From: Porphyromonas sp. oral taxon 278 str. W7784
GTDB taxonomy: Bacteria > Bacteroidota > Bacteroidia > Bacteroidales > Porphyromonadaceae
Length of the DNA: 64,000 bases
Reading direction: 5' to 3'
Assembly: GCF_000467855.2 (NCBI RefSeq)
Contig: NZ_KI259258.1
Coordinates: forward strand, 301,006-365,005
The notes beneath the pieces are model-generated. The model had not been told where the DNA came from. It did no database searches and saw only the letters and a list, made by a program, of their open reading frames with translations. Shown piece after piece: positions 1-7,191 of the stretch; the stretch's first letter is position 1, and each line of letters opens with the position of its first letter. Position numbers and translations under genes: made by a program.

Positions 1-30
1 GCGCTAAGCCCTGTCTGTACGGCCTTCTCC

Positions 31-72
31 AGCCCCTTCCTCTCCCGCATTTCTCTGAGGAGGGAAGGGGCT
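31..72 (+). terminator. Probable terminator of a gene left of the window
   Basis: A 10-bp perfect stem (AGCCCCTTCC at 31-40 with GGAAGGGGCT at 63-72) with a partly paired interior is followed by ATTCTTGCTC. It lies ahead of the promoter of the first gene, so it most likely ends a transcript that enters from outside the window. The T-run is weak, so the call is tentative. Confidence 0.45.
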
Positions 73-152
73 ATTCTTGCTCGGAAGGAGGTCTCGGTAA
101 GTTGGCGAAGAGAGATCGGGGAGGAATAAGGGCGTAGACAGATAGAAATCGC

Positions 153-160
153 TATTTTTG
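153..160 (+). promoter_or_regulatory. Bacteroidetes-type -7 element for polyprenyl synthase
   Basis: TATTTTTG matches the Bacteroidetes -7 consensus TAnnTTTG. Transcription would begin near 167, leaving a leader of about 20 nt before the ATG at 188. Confidence 0.55.
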
Positions 161-187
161 TTAAGAATTTTAGAAGCGAAGACCTAG

Positions 188-1168
188 ATGCACGAACTCG
201 ATCAGATCAAAGCTCCCGTAGCCAGCTATGTGGATGACTTCCATAGGCAGTTTGCCTCGATCCTTGCGACCAAGTCCGAATGGCTGGAGCAAGCGATCCA
301 GCACCTCAATGCCTCGACGGGCAAGAAGGTGCGCCCCATACTCACGGCTCTGATGGCCGGACTGGTAGGCTCGAGAGAGCCGTCGCCCAAGAGTATCGAT
401 GCTGCCGTCCTCCTAGAACTGATCCACACCGCTACGCTCATCCATGACGATGTGATCGACGAGGCGAAGACCCGACGAGGTCAGCCGACCCTTGGGGCGA
501 TCTTCGACAATCGGGTGGCCGTGCTCATGGGCGACTTCGTCCTCTCCTCAGCGCTGATCGGCGCCATCGCCCTCGGCGACCTGAGGATCATCGGCATCGT
601 CTCTGCCATCGGCCGAGAGCTGACCGAAGGAGAGATCCGTCAGGCAGAGTCCGCCGACCTCGTCCGCCTGGACGAGGCTAACTACTACGAGATCATCTAT
701 CAGAAGACTGCAGTCCTCTTCCGCTCCTGCGCTGAGGTGGCTGCGATCACCATGGAGGCTACTCCCGAAGCCCTAGAGCAGGCCATCCAGATCGGCACTG
801 CGCTGGGGATGGCCTTCCAGATACGAGATGATATCTTCGACTACTACCGCTCCGATGTCGGCAAGCCCACGGGCAACGATCTCCGAGAGGGTAAGGTCAC
901 ACTTCCCCTCCTTCACGTCCTCCTCGAGCTACAGGCAGAGGGGAAGGCCGAGCCTTACCTCCAGCTCCTGGAAGACAAACCCATCACCGACGAAGCCGTG
1001 GAGCGCCTCACCGCTCTGGCCTTCGAAGCTGGTGGTATCGACTACGCTTGGCAGAAGCTCTACAGCTATATCGAGGAGGCGAAGACACTCCTTCGCACCT
1101 TCGAAGAGAGCCCGTACCGAAGCTCCCTCCTGGCGCTGGCCGACTACATCGCATCACGCACTCATTAA
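188..1168 (+). CDS. Polyprenyl diphosphate synthase
   Basis: Trans-type isoprenyl chain elongation: condenses isopentenyl diphosphate onto an allylic diphosphate to make the long chain used for menaquinone side chains or related polyprenols; cytosolic. At 326 aa it has the usual length of octaprenyl/nonaprenyl synthases. The first aspartate-rich motif is seen in LIHDDVIDEAKTRRG (around residues 81-95) and the second in QIRDDIFDYY (around 212-221), with GKKVRP near residue 45 for IPP binding. The ATG at 188 sits just behind a good promoter. The gene is followed after 12 bp by a membrane protein gene, probably in one transcript. The family is certain; chain length cannot be read from the sequence by eye, so no symbol is given. 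Confidence 0.93.
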   Translation: MHELDQIKAPVASYVDDFHRQFASILATKSEWLEQAIQHLNASTGKKVRPILTALMAGLVGSREPSPKSIDAAVLLELIHTATLIHDDVIDEAKTRRGQPTLGAIFDNRVAVLMGDFVLSSALIGAIALGDLRIIGIVSAIGRELTEGEIRQAESADLVRLDEANYYEIIYQKTAVLFRSCAEVAAITMEATPEALEQAIQIGTALGMAFQIRDDIFDYYRSDVGKPTGNDLREGKVTLPLLHVLLELQAEGKAEPYLQLLEDKPITDEAVERLTALAFEAGGIDYAWQKLYSYIEEAKTLLRTFEESPYRSSLLALADYIASRTH

Positions 1169-1180
1169 TTCCCCTATCCA

Positions 1181-1795
1181 ATGAATACTACCAAAGCAAC
1201 CAATAGGACGATCTCTGTCTCGATCTACGCCCTTCTGTGGTTTGTCCTGATCCTCCTGCAGACCTTGGTGACCTCCGTACAGGCCCTCGACGGAGAGTCG
1301 GTCTTCTCCCGTCCTGAGCTCTACTACTCTACATGGCTCACGGACCTATATCTGGTCGGGCTCTTCTACCTCAACTATTACTTCCTGGCTCCACGGATGA
1401 TGCGTCGCCGGCTCTATCGTCCCTATCTCTGGATGCTCCTGGTGGTAGCGCTCATAGGCTTCCTGATCCCCCTACTCTGCTACGCCGTGTGGGGCCTGAC
1501 GATGCCTGGGGTAGTCGAGGGCTCAGCGCCCCTCTCTTCACTTGGGGTCGTCGGCGCTGTAGCTGCCATCGCTCTAGGGCTGGCTATCCGTGGCCTCATC
1601 GAATGGGATAGCCTCGGCCAAGAGGTACGTGCCCTCCGTGAGGAGCGGGATAGCCTCGCCACGGAGCGTGATCGTCTGAAGCTGGAGCTATCTACGCTTC
1701 GCCCTGCCGACCGTCGAGGTGAAGAGCCTGTTGTCGTATCGCTCCAGCCCTCAGAGACGGAGGGTGGAGAAGCTACCCCCGATACCCATGCGTAG
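1181..1795 (+). CDS. Membrane protein with C-terminal coiled coil (sensor-kinase-like N-terminus)
   Basis: 204 aa. Four hydrophobic segments fill residues 10-135, followed by a charged heptad-like helix (about 140-175, rich in R, E and L, e.g. VRALREERDSLATERDRL) and a polar tail. The stretch FYLNYYFLAPRMM resembles the membrane module of LytS/YehU-type histidine kinases in Bacteroidetes, but no histidine kinase or ATPase domain follows, so it cannot itself be a kinase. It may be a truncated relative or a structural partner. The ATG follows the polyprenyl synthase by 12 bp, and its end overlaps the next start by 8 bp, so the three genes look translationally coupled. Function unknown. Confidence 0.75.
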   Translation: MNTTKATNRTISVSIYALLWFVLILLQTLVTSVQALDGESVFSRPELYYSTWLTDLYLVGLFYLNYYFLAPRMMRRRLYRPYLWMLLVVALIGFLIPLLCYAVWGLTMPGVVEGSAPLSSLGVVGAVAAIALGLAIRGLIEWDSLGQEVRALREERDSLATERDRLKLELSTLRPADRRGEEPVVVSLQPSETEGGEATPDTHA

Positions 1796-3284
1796 ACGGC
1801 GAGTACACCATCACGTCGGGCAGAAGCCCACGAAGACGCGACGAGGCTGGCGTATCGCACTCATCCTAGCGGTGCTACTGCTCGGAGGGGGTGGTATCCT
1901 CCTGAAACTCCGCTGGCATGCTTGGTTCGGTAATGCTCCCGAAGCACCCTATACCATCGCTCAGGAGATCAGTCGTGTGACGCTCACCCCAGGGGAAGAC
2001 TTTACCCAAGCGCGTACACTCTCTTGGCTCTGCGGTGAGGCGCCTCACACCTCGACACTCCTGCTCTCTCGGATCACGGCCAAGGGCGATACCCTCCGCC
2101 CCCGTGCCTTCACTCCCAGCGCCGAAGTCATAGCCTCTCGCTCGGGGAAGGGCTGCTACTATCAGGTGAAGCTCGATAGTCTGAACAGAGGCGAACGCTA
2201 TCTCTATCGCATCGAGGTGGAGGGTGCTCGCCCCTATAGCGATGCCTTCTCGATGCCTAGTGAAGCGCCTCAGACGAACTTCATCTACCTCGGTGATATC
2301 CAGGATCCTGCTGTGGCGGAGAGCAAGCGGAACTTCGACTATCTCCGACGCTCTCCCGAGGCGATCGACTTCTTCGCCTTCGCAGGGGATCAGATCGAAG
2401 GGCCTACAGATACCTACTGGCGTGCTTGGTACGAGAGTATCGGGGCCCTCAGTGGCGAAGTGCCCATCCTAGCGACGCCAGGCAATCATGAGTACCTGAA
2501 GAAAGGCTTCGCCCGTGAGCTGGATGTCCGCTGGGTACGACAGTTCGGCTACCCCAAGAACGGCCCTGAGGACTTCCTCGGACGTAGCTACTTCGTCGAC
2601 TTCCCCCTCCTTCGCTTCATCGTCCTTGACACGACAGATATCATGGGATTGGGATCGATCCGTCAGCATCGCTCCTGGCTTAGGAAGGTCTTGGGAGAAT
2701 CGAAGCAACCCTGGCAGATCGTACTCTTCCACCACGCTGTCGACTGCGTAAGGGAGGGGCGAAAGAATCTGGTGATGCACTACGTCTTCAAGGATGAGTT
2801 GATCTCGGGAGGTGCCGACCTCGTCCTGCAGGGGCACGATCATGGCTATGCCCGAGCTACGACACGGACGAGCGAAGGCGATACGATAGCTCCTGCCTTT
2901 GTCATCAGTTCGGCCTCACCGAAGGTCTACCGCAATGGCTTCTCCTCGGTACATGACCGTCTGGGGTCGGGGCTACAGCTCTACCAGCGCATATCCATTG
3001 ATTCGGCTGAGATCCGCTATGCGTCCTATCGCTTCCCTCAGCCTATAGAGGGGCATCGGGATAGCATCGTGCCTGAGCCTCGGCGTCTCTATGACTCGAT
3101 CGTCCTCTACAAGGGTGAGGGTGGGCTGGTACGTATCCGGGACTACGCCCGAGACCTACCGGAGCGCTTTGAATTCAATGCCTTTGGCACCGACAGCAAG
3201 GGGCGTAAGCGAGCTGCCCAGTATGCTAAGGAGGTTCGTGACCGCCACGAGGCGCAAGAGGAGCGTATCCGAGCGAAGAAGTAA
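1788..3284 (+). CDS. Membrane-anchored calcineurin-like metallophosphoesterase
   Basis: 498 aa from ATG 1788, which overlaps the previous stop by 8 bp (ATGCGTAG). A GTG 23 codons upstream is open but lies deep inside the previous gene, so it is not favoured. A basic N-terminus (MRRRRVHHH) and one hydrophobic segment (about residues 23-40) anchor the protein. Residues 60-170 form a beta-rich N-terminal domain like that of purple acid phosphatases. Metal motifs follow in order: YLGDIQD, AGDQIEG, GNHEY, LFHHAV and QGHDHGYAR, giving a two-metal phosphoesterase site facing the periplasm. The substrate is unknown; phosphomonoesters or nucleotides are likely from the family. It ends at a strong hairpin shared with the convergent radA. 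Confidence 0.87.
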   Translation: MRRRRVHHHVGQKPTKTRRGWRIALILAVLLLGGGGILLKLRWHAWFGNAPEAPYTIAQEISRVTLTPGEDFTQARTLSWLCGEAPHTSTLLLSRITAKGDTLRPRAFTPSAEVIASRSGKGCYYQVKLDSLNRGERYLYRIEVEGARPYSDAFSMPSEAPQTNFIYLGDIQDPAVAESKRNFDYLRRSPEAIDFFAFAGDQIEGPTDTYWRAWYESIGALSGEVPILATPGNHEYLKKGFARELDVRWVRQFGYPKNGPEDFLGRSYFVDFPLLRFIVLDTTDIMGLGSIRQHRSWLRKVLGESKQPWQIVLFHHAVDCVREGRKNLVMHYVFKDELISGGADLVLQGHDHGYARATTRTSEGDTIAPAFVISSASPKVYRNGFSSVHDRLGSGLQLYQRISIDSAEIRYASYRFPQPIEGHRDSIVPEPRRLYDSIVLYKGEGGLVRIRDYARDLPERFEFNAFGTDSKGRKRAAQYAKEVRDRHEAQEERIRAKK

Positions 3285-3337
3285 GGCTGAGCTACAGGCG
3301 ACACGGCAGGCGTAGCAAGCATACTCACCATATAGAT

Positions 3338-3374
3338 AGCACGGGCTAGGAATCCTGGATTCCTAGCCCGTGCT
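3338..3374. terminator. Bidirectional terminator between metallophosphatase and radA
   Basis: A perfect 17-bp stem (3338-3354 with 3358-3374) with a 3-nt CTG loop lies between two convergent genes. On the + strand it is followed by a T-rich stretch (ATTTCCTTTCC). Confidence 0.85.
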
Positions 3375-3404
3375 ATTTCCTTTCCTACCTAAGATGCCCC
3401 TTCG

Positions 3405-4781
3405 CTAATGGCTTCGTCGGAAGAGGAGACGGAAGGCTTCTTCGACCGTCTTGACACCTATGAGTTGGATGCTTCGGGACGCTTCACTCAGCCCGTGGAG
3501 ATTGCTCTCGGGGAGGATCAGCGCACGGAAACCTATCCGCTCAGCCTCTAGGATGCGCTGCTCGATACGCCCCACGGGACGCACCTCTCCCGACAGGCCC
3601 ACTTCCCCCGTGAGGCATATCCCTTCGGGGAGCGCTATATCTAGGCTGGAGGAGAGGACGGCAGAGATCACCGCCAGGTCAGAAGCAGGGTCAGAGAGGC
3701 GGATGCCCCCTGCGATATTGAGGAAGACATCCTTCTGTACGAGCTTGAAGCCAGCACGCTTCTCCAGCACAGCCAGGAGCATATTCATCCGTCGAGTATC
3801 GTAGCCCGTGGAGGAGCGCTGGGGCGTGGCGTAGATCGCTGAACTGACCAGCGCCTGCGTCTCGATCAGGAAGGGACGCACGCCCTCCATCGCTACGGCG
3901 ATGGCTGTCCCGCTGAGCTTCAGATCGCTCTGGGTCATCAGGTGCTCCGAGGGATTCTCCACAGGGCGGAGCCCCGACTGACGCATCTCGTAGATCCCGA
4001 GCTCGGTAGTGCTCCCGAAGCGATTCTTCTGTCCTCTGAGGATACGATACATATAGTGCTTGTCGCCGTCGAACTGTAGGACGACGTCCACGGTATGCTC
4101 CAGCACCTTCGGACCTGCGATGCTCCCCTCCTTATTTATATGGCCGATGAGGATGACCGCCACCCCTTCCGTCTTGCAGTACTTCAGCAGGGCAGTAGCG
4201 CATTCGCGTATCTGGGAGACGCTCCCGGGGGAGGAGTCGGAGAGCTCGGTCTGGATGGTCTGTATGGAGTCGATGACTAGGAGCTGCGGGGCGACCTCCT
4301 GCGCTGTGTGGAGGATCTTCTCTAGGCTGGTCTCGGTGTAGATCAGGCAGTCGCCGTTGGTGTCTCCGATACGGTCGGCACGCATCTTGAGCTGGGAGAG
4401 GCTTTCCTCGCCCGAGACGTAGAGCGTCTTGTAGGGGAGGCGAAGGACGGTCTGCAGGATGAGGGTGGACTTCCCTATGCCGGGTTCGCCACCCAGCAGG
4501 ACGAAGGACCCCTCGACGAGCCCGCCCCCCAGCACTCGGTCGAGTTCGGGGTCACCCATCGTCAGCCTCGTCTCCGCCCGCTGCTCGATGTCAGAGAGGC
4601 GTACGGGCTTGCTCGCGAGGCTATGGGCGGTGAAGCTCTGGCTGGGCTTGTCCTGCTTGCCGACGATGATCTCCTCTTCCTCGATGGAGTTCCACACGCC
4701 ACACTGGGAGCAGAAGCCCTGCCACTTGGGATACTGAGCCCCACACTCGTTGCAGTGATATACGGTCTTTTTCTTAGCCAT
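3405..4781 (-). CDS. radA: DNA repair protein RadA
   Basis: RecA-like, Lon-related ATPase that helps branch migration of recombination intermediates. 458 aa from ATG 4781. N-terminal C4 zinc finger (CNEC and CSQC, residues 10-27), Walker A GEPGIGKST (about residues 98-106), the RadA signature KNRFG, and a C-terminal Lon-protease-like domain (about 300-450). The reading frame stays open upstream to 4922, but that extension runs through the TACCTTTG promoter at 4800-4807 and into a palindromic repeat, so 4781 is the real start with a leader of about 12 nt. Convergent with the metallophosphatase. Confidence 0.96.
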   Translation of the reverse strand: MAKKKTVYHCNECGAQYPKWQGFCSQCGVWNSIEEEEIIVGKQDKPSQSFTAHSLASKPVRLSDIEQRAETRLTMGDPELDRVLGGGLVEGSFVLLGGEPGIGKSTLILQTVLRLPYKTLYVSGEESLSQLKMRADRIGDTNGDCLIYTETSLEKILHTAQEVAPQLLVIDSIQTIQTELSDSSPGSVSQIRECATALLKYCKTEGVAVILIGHINKEGSIAGPKVLEHTVDVVLQFDGDKHYMYRILRGQKNRFGSTTELGIYEMRQSGLRPVENPSEHLMTQSDLKLSGTAIAVAMEGVRPFLIETQALVSSAIYATPQRSSTGYDTRRMNMLLAVLEKRAGFKLVQKDVFLNIAGGIRLSDPASDLAVISAVLSSSLDIALPEGICLTGEVGLSGEVRPVGRIEQRILEAERIGFRALILPESNLHGLSEASRSIQLIGVKTVEEAFRLLFRRSH

Positions 4782-4799
4782 AGGGTGAATTGTTTGGGG

Positions 4800-4807
4800 C
4801 AAAGGTA
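4800..4807 (-). promoter_or_regulatory. -7 element of radA
   Basis: CAAAGGTA on the + strand reads TACCTTTG on the - strand, matching TAnnTTTG. It places the transcript start near 4793, which rules out the longer radA reading frame and fixes the start at 4781. Confidence 0.65.
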
Positions 4808-4893
4808 GCGGAAGTGAACCAATCTCCTTCAGAAGCCCGCCTGGGGACCTCGCACAGCCCGCTTGGCAAGCGACTTCTGAAAGGGGGAAAAAA

Positions 4894-4955
4894 CGACCTA
4901 CGGTAGGTCGTCGAAAAAACATACTGTAGGTCGCCTTGCGACCTACCGTGGGTCG
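4894..4955. repeat. Phased palindrome array, type A, copy 1 (3 units)
   Basis: Three units of the palindrome CGACCTAC-N-GTAGGTCG. The conserved TAC of each unit starts at 4899, 4922 and 4944, so spacing is 23 and 22 bp. Linkers are about 6 bp. It lies between the divergent radA and cobJ genes, upstream of both promoters. The same palindrome recurs near 6964, 25099, 50420 and 56571. Confidence 0.85.
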
Positions 4956-5095
4956 CCGTGGATCCCTTTTAGGGGGCTTCGGACTGCCTCCTTGAGCAGG
5001 GGCGAAGAGCCCTCCCTCTCCGCCCTGTCTTCCTCGCCCCGAGACTAGGTAAGGTTAGCCCCCTCATCGATAGCTGTCAAGCAGGAGAAATCCCC

Positions 5096-5103
5096 TATCT
5101 TTG
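5096..5103 (+). promoter_or_regulatory. -7 element of the cobJ-cobH gene
   Basis: TATCTTTG is a full match to TAnnTTTG. Predicted start of transcription is about 5110, leaving a leader of roughly 48 nt before ATG 5158. Confidence 0.65.
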
Positions 5104-5157
5104 CCCCCGAAAACAAAACCTAAACGAAGAAATTTCACCACTGAATAGAATCCATTG

Positions 5158-6573
5158 ATGAAAAAGAATAAAATCATCGTCGCAGGTATCGGCCCCGGTA
5201 GCCCAGAGGACATCACCCCAGCGGTACTCCAGGCCGTCCAAGCCTCCGACGTCATCGTCGGCTACAAGTACTACTTCCGCTTCATCGAGGAGCACATCCG
5301 TCCCGACGCCCTCAGTATCGACAGCGGGATGAAGGCCGAGCGTCAGCGTGCCGAGGAGGCCTTCCGCTATGCGCTGGAGGGGAAGACCGTCTGTGTCATC
5401 TCTTCAGGGGATGCGGGCATCTACGGCATGGCTCCCCTGATCTACGAGATGATGCGTGAGAAGGGTGTCACCGACTCCATCGAGGTAGAAGTCCTGCCAG
5501 GGATCAGTGCCTTCCAGAAGGCAGCTGCCCTGCTGGGCTGTCCGATCGGGCATGACCTCTGCATCCTCTCCCTCTCGGATCTGATGACCCCCTGGCTACG
5601 CATCGAGAAGCGTATCGAGGCTGCTGCCTATGGGGACTTCATCACGGCGGTCTACAATCCCAAGAGCCAGGGTCGCTACTGGCAGCTCTATCGTCTCTTG
5701 GAGATCTTCTCCAAGCACCGCTCTCCCGATACGCCCATCGGCTACGTGCGTCAGGCGGGTCGTGAGGAGCAGGAGGTGAAGCTGACGACGCTCGCCGAGT
5801 TCGATCCCGAGGAGGTGGATATGTTCACCGTCCTGATCATCGGCAATACGCAGAGCTACAACTTCGACGGCCACTTCATCACCCCCCGAGGCTACTATGC
5901 TGAGGGCAAGCTGGAGCAGGATGTCAAGGTCGGGCAGGGCATCATGATCGAGAGCTTCCGCACGATCAATAGCGAACTGCAGAACCCTGACGTCCCCCTC
6001 GATCACAAGTGGGCGCTCATTCACTCCATCCACACGACGGCGGACTTCGAGATGGAGAAGATCCTCTACACCGACCCAGGGGCCGTCGCTCGGATGCACC
6101 AGGCGGTGCTCGATGGCAAGCTCCGTACCATCATCACCGACGTGACGATGGTCGCTGCCGGTATCCGCAAGGGTGCTCTGGAGCGCCTCGGGGTTGAAGT
6201 CAAGTGCTACCTCAATGATCCCCGAGCTACCGAACTGGCTGCGAAGAAGGGGATCACCCGTTCGCAGGCGGGTATCCGTCTGGCGGTCGAAGAGCATCCT
6301 GATGCGCTCTTCGCCGTAGGGAATGCCCCGACGGCGATCATCGAGCTATGTGACCTCATTCGCCGAGGCAAGGCACATCCCAGCGGGATCATCGCCGCAC
6401 CTGTCGGCTTCGTCCAGGTGCGTGAATCTAAGTACATGGCCAAGGTCTTCAAGGACATCCCTAAAATCATCGTCGAAGGCCGTAAGGGCGGTAGCAACCT
6501 GGCTGCCACTCTGGTCAACTCGATCCTCACCCTAGACGACGCCGAAGCCCTCCGCCCCGGCCGTGACGTCTAA
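5158..6573 (+). CDS. cobJ: Fused precorrin-3B C17-methyltransferase / precorrin-8X methylmutase
   Basis: Two steps of corrin ring synthesis in one 471-aa chain. Residues 1-245 are the CobJ/CbiH methyltransferase: IIVAGIGPGSPEDITPA near the N-terminus, SSGDAGIYGMA for SAM binding, and LPGISAFQKAAALLGCPIG. After a linker (about 245-285) the CobH/CbiC methylmutase follows, with the catalytic histidine plausibly in HSIHTTADFEM, then DVTMVAAGI and VGNAPTA. A TTG one codon upstream is also open, but ATG 5158 is preferred. The fusion is known from Bacteroidetes. No other corrin-ring gene lies beside it; cobU and cobT are 38 kb away. A terminator follows at 6600-6649. Confidence 0.94.
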   Translation: MKKNKIIVAGIGPGSPEDITPAVLQAVQASDVIVGYKYYFRFIEEHIRPDALSIDSGMKAERQRAEEAFRYALEGKTVCVISSGDAGIYGMAPLIYEMMREKGVTDSIEVEVLPGISAFQKAAALLGCPIGHDLCILSLSDLMTPWLRIEKRIEAAAYGDFITAVYNPKSQGRYWQLYRLLEIFSKHRSPDTPIGYVRQAGREEQEVKLTTLAEFDPEEVDMFTVLIIGNTQSYNFDGHFITPRGYYAEGKLEQDVKVGQGIMIESFRTINSELQNPDVPLDHKWALIHSIHTTADFEMEKILYTDPGAVARMHQAVLDGKLRTIITDVTMVAAGIRKGALERLGVEVKCYLNDPRATELAAKKGITRSQAGIRLAVEEHPDALFAVGNAPTAIIELCDLIRRGKAHPSGIIAAPVGFVQVRESKYMAKVFKDIPKIIVEGRKGGSNLAATLVNSILTLDDAEALRPGRDV

Positions 6574-6599
6574 GTGAGGTAGACCTCCCTCCCTAACTC

Positions 6600-6649
6600 A
6601 GCGACTCCGCAGAATTCCTTCTTCTAAGAGAGGGCTCTGCGGAGTCGCT
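6600..6649 (+). terminator. Terminator of the cobJ-cobH gene
   Basis: Perfect 14-bp stem AGCGACTCCGCAGA (6600-6613) with its complement at 6636-6649, 26 bp after the stop codon. It is followed by TGTATTATGG, so the T-run is poor. Confidence 0.6.
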
Positions 6650-6803
6650 TGTATTATGGATGCTGTATCCCTCGGTGCAAGCCCCGAGGATATGCTACCC
6701 CGCTCACTACTGCTTCCCGATCCATTCACGTTCTCCTCTAGTTCTCATCCCCTAAAGTTGGCGGTTGTCGCCCCTCGATAGACCCAGTCCATCACCCCCG
6801 GAT

Positions 6804-6837
6804 ACGACCATTTTCGTGACCTCACGAAAATGGTCGT
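6804..6837. repeat. Perfect 16-bp inverted repeat with 2-nt loop
   Basis: ACGACCATTTTCGTGA (6804-6819) and its exact complement (6822-6837) are separated by CC only. It has no T-run and sits in the middle of an intergenic region, more than 150 bp from the nearest stop, so it is not an obvious terminator. It could be a protein binding site or a cruciform. Function unknown. Confidence 0.7.
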
Positions 6838-6963
6838 GTCGGAGTGAAAATAGCGGGCAAACCGCTACCGACTTCACACCAGCTCTGAGCACCCCCTTTC
6901 TCTGGGGGAGAACCGCTCAGTTCTGAGCGTCGCTCGCCCCTCCCCCGATAGACCCAAAATAAA

Positions 6964-7042
6964 ACCTACGGTAGGTCGTCGATGCGACCTACAGGTCGGT
7001 GAGACGACCCACAGTAGGTTTTTTCGGCGACCTACCGTAGGT
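6964..7042. repeat. Phased palindrome array, type A, copy 2 (4 units)
   Basis: Four units of the ACCTAC-N-GTAGGT palindrome. Their TAC/CAC landmarks start at 6967, 6990, 7010 and 7033. Spacing is 23, 20 and 23 bp; the short step is explained by a 3-bp loss inside unit two (CCTACAGGTCG). It lies about 115 bp upstream of the peptidase promoter. Confidence 0.85.
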
Positions 7043-7156
7043 TTCTTTCCCCCCTTCGGAGAGCCCATTCTGACGGGGCGGATCTGGTGCTTGCGGAGGC
7101 TGGGTGCTGACGGGGCTTTCCCCTTGGGAAGGCCTAGATTCCTTCCACCCTTTTTG

Positions 7157-7164
7157 TATCTTTG
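7157..7164 (+). promoter_or_regulatory. -7 element of the dipeptidyl peptidase gene
   Basis: TATCTTTG matches TAnnTTTG, with TTTTTG just upstream. Transcription would start near 7171, about 20 nt before ATG 7192; GGAGG at 7167-7171 lies right at the expected start. Confidence 0.6.
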
Positions 7165-7191
7165 TCGGAGGTGAACTAATACATACAAGTT

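Larger units (their letters stand above)
6574..7191. other. 618-bp gene-free region: terminator, hairpins, type A array, promoter
   Basis: Between cobJ-cobH and the peptidase gene. It holds the terminator at 6600-6649, a 16-bp palindrome at 6804-6837, further hairpins (TAGCGG/CCGCTA at 6851-6867, CCCCC/GGGGG at 6892-6908, CGCTCAG/CTGAGCG at 6914-6929), a type A array at 6964-7042 and the peptidase promoter at 7157-7164. No reading frame here looks coding. Confidence 0.7.

Noticed and set aside
4782-4922. 47-residue N-terminal extension of RadA
   Set aside because: It runs through the promoter and the palindromic repeat, while the zinc-finger start at 4781 matches the family.
5596-6297. Long antisense frame in cobJ-cobH
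   Set aside because: A shadow of the codon pattern of the real gene; both enzyme domains are intact on the + strand.
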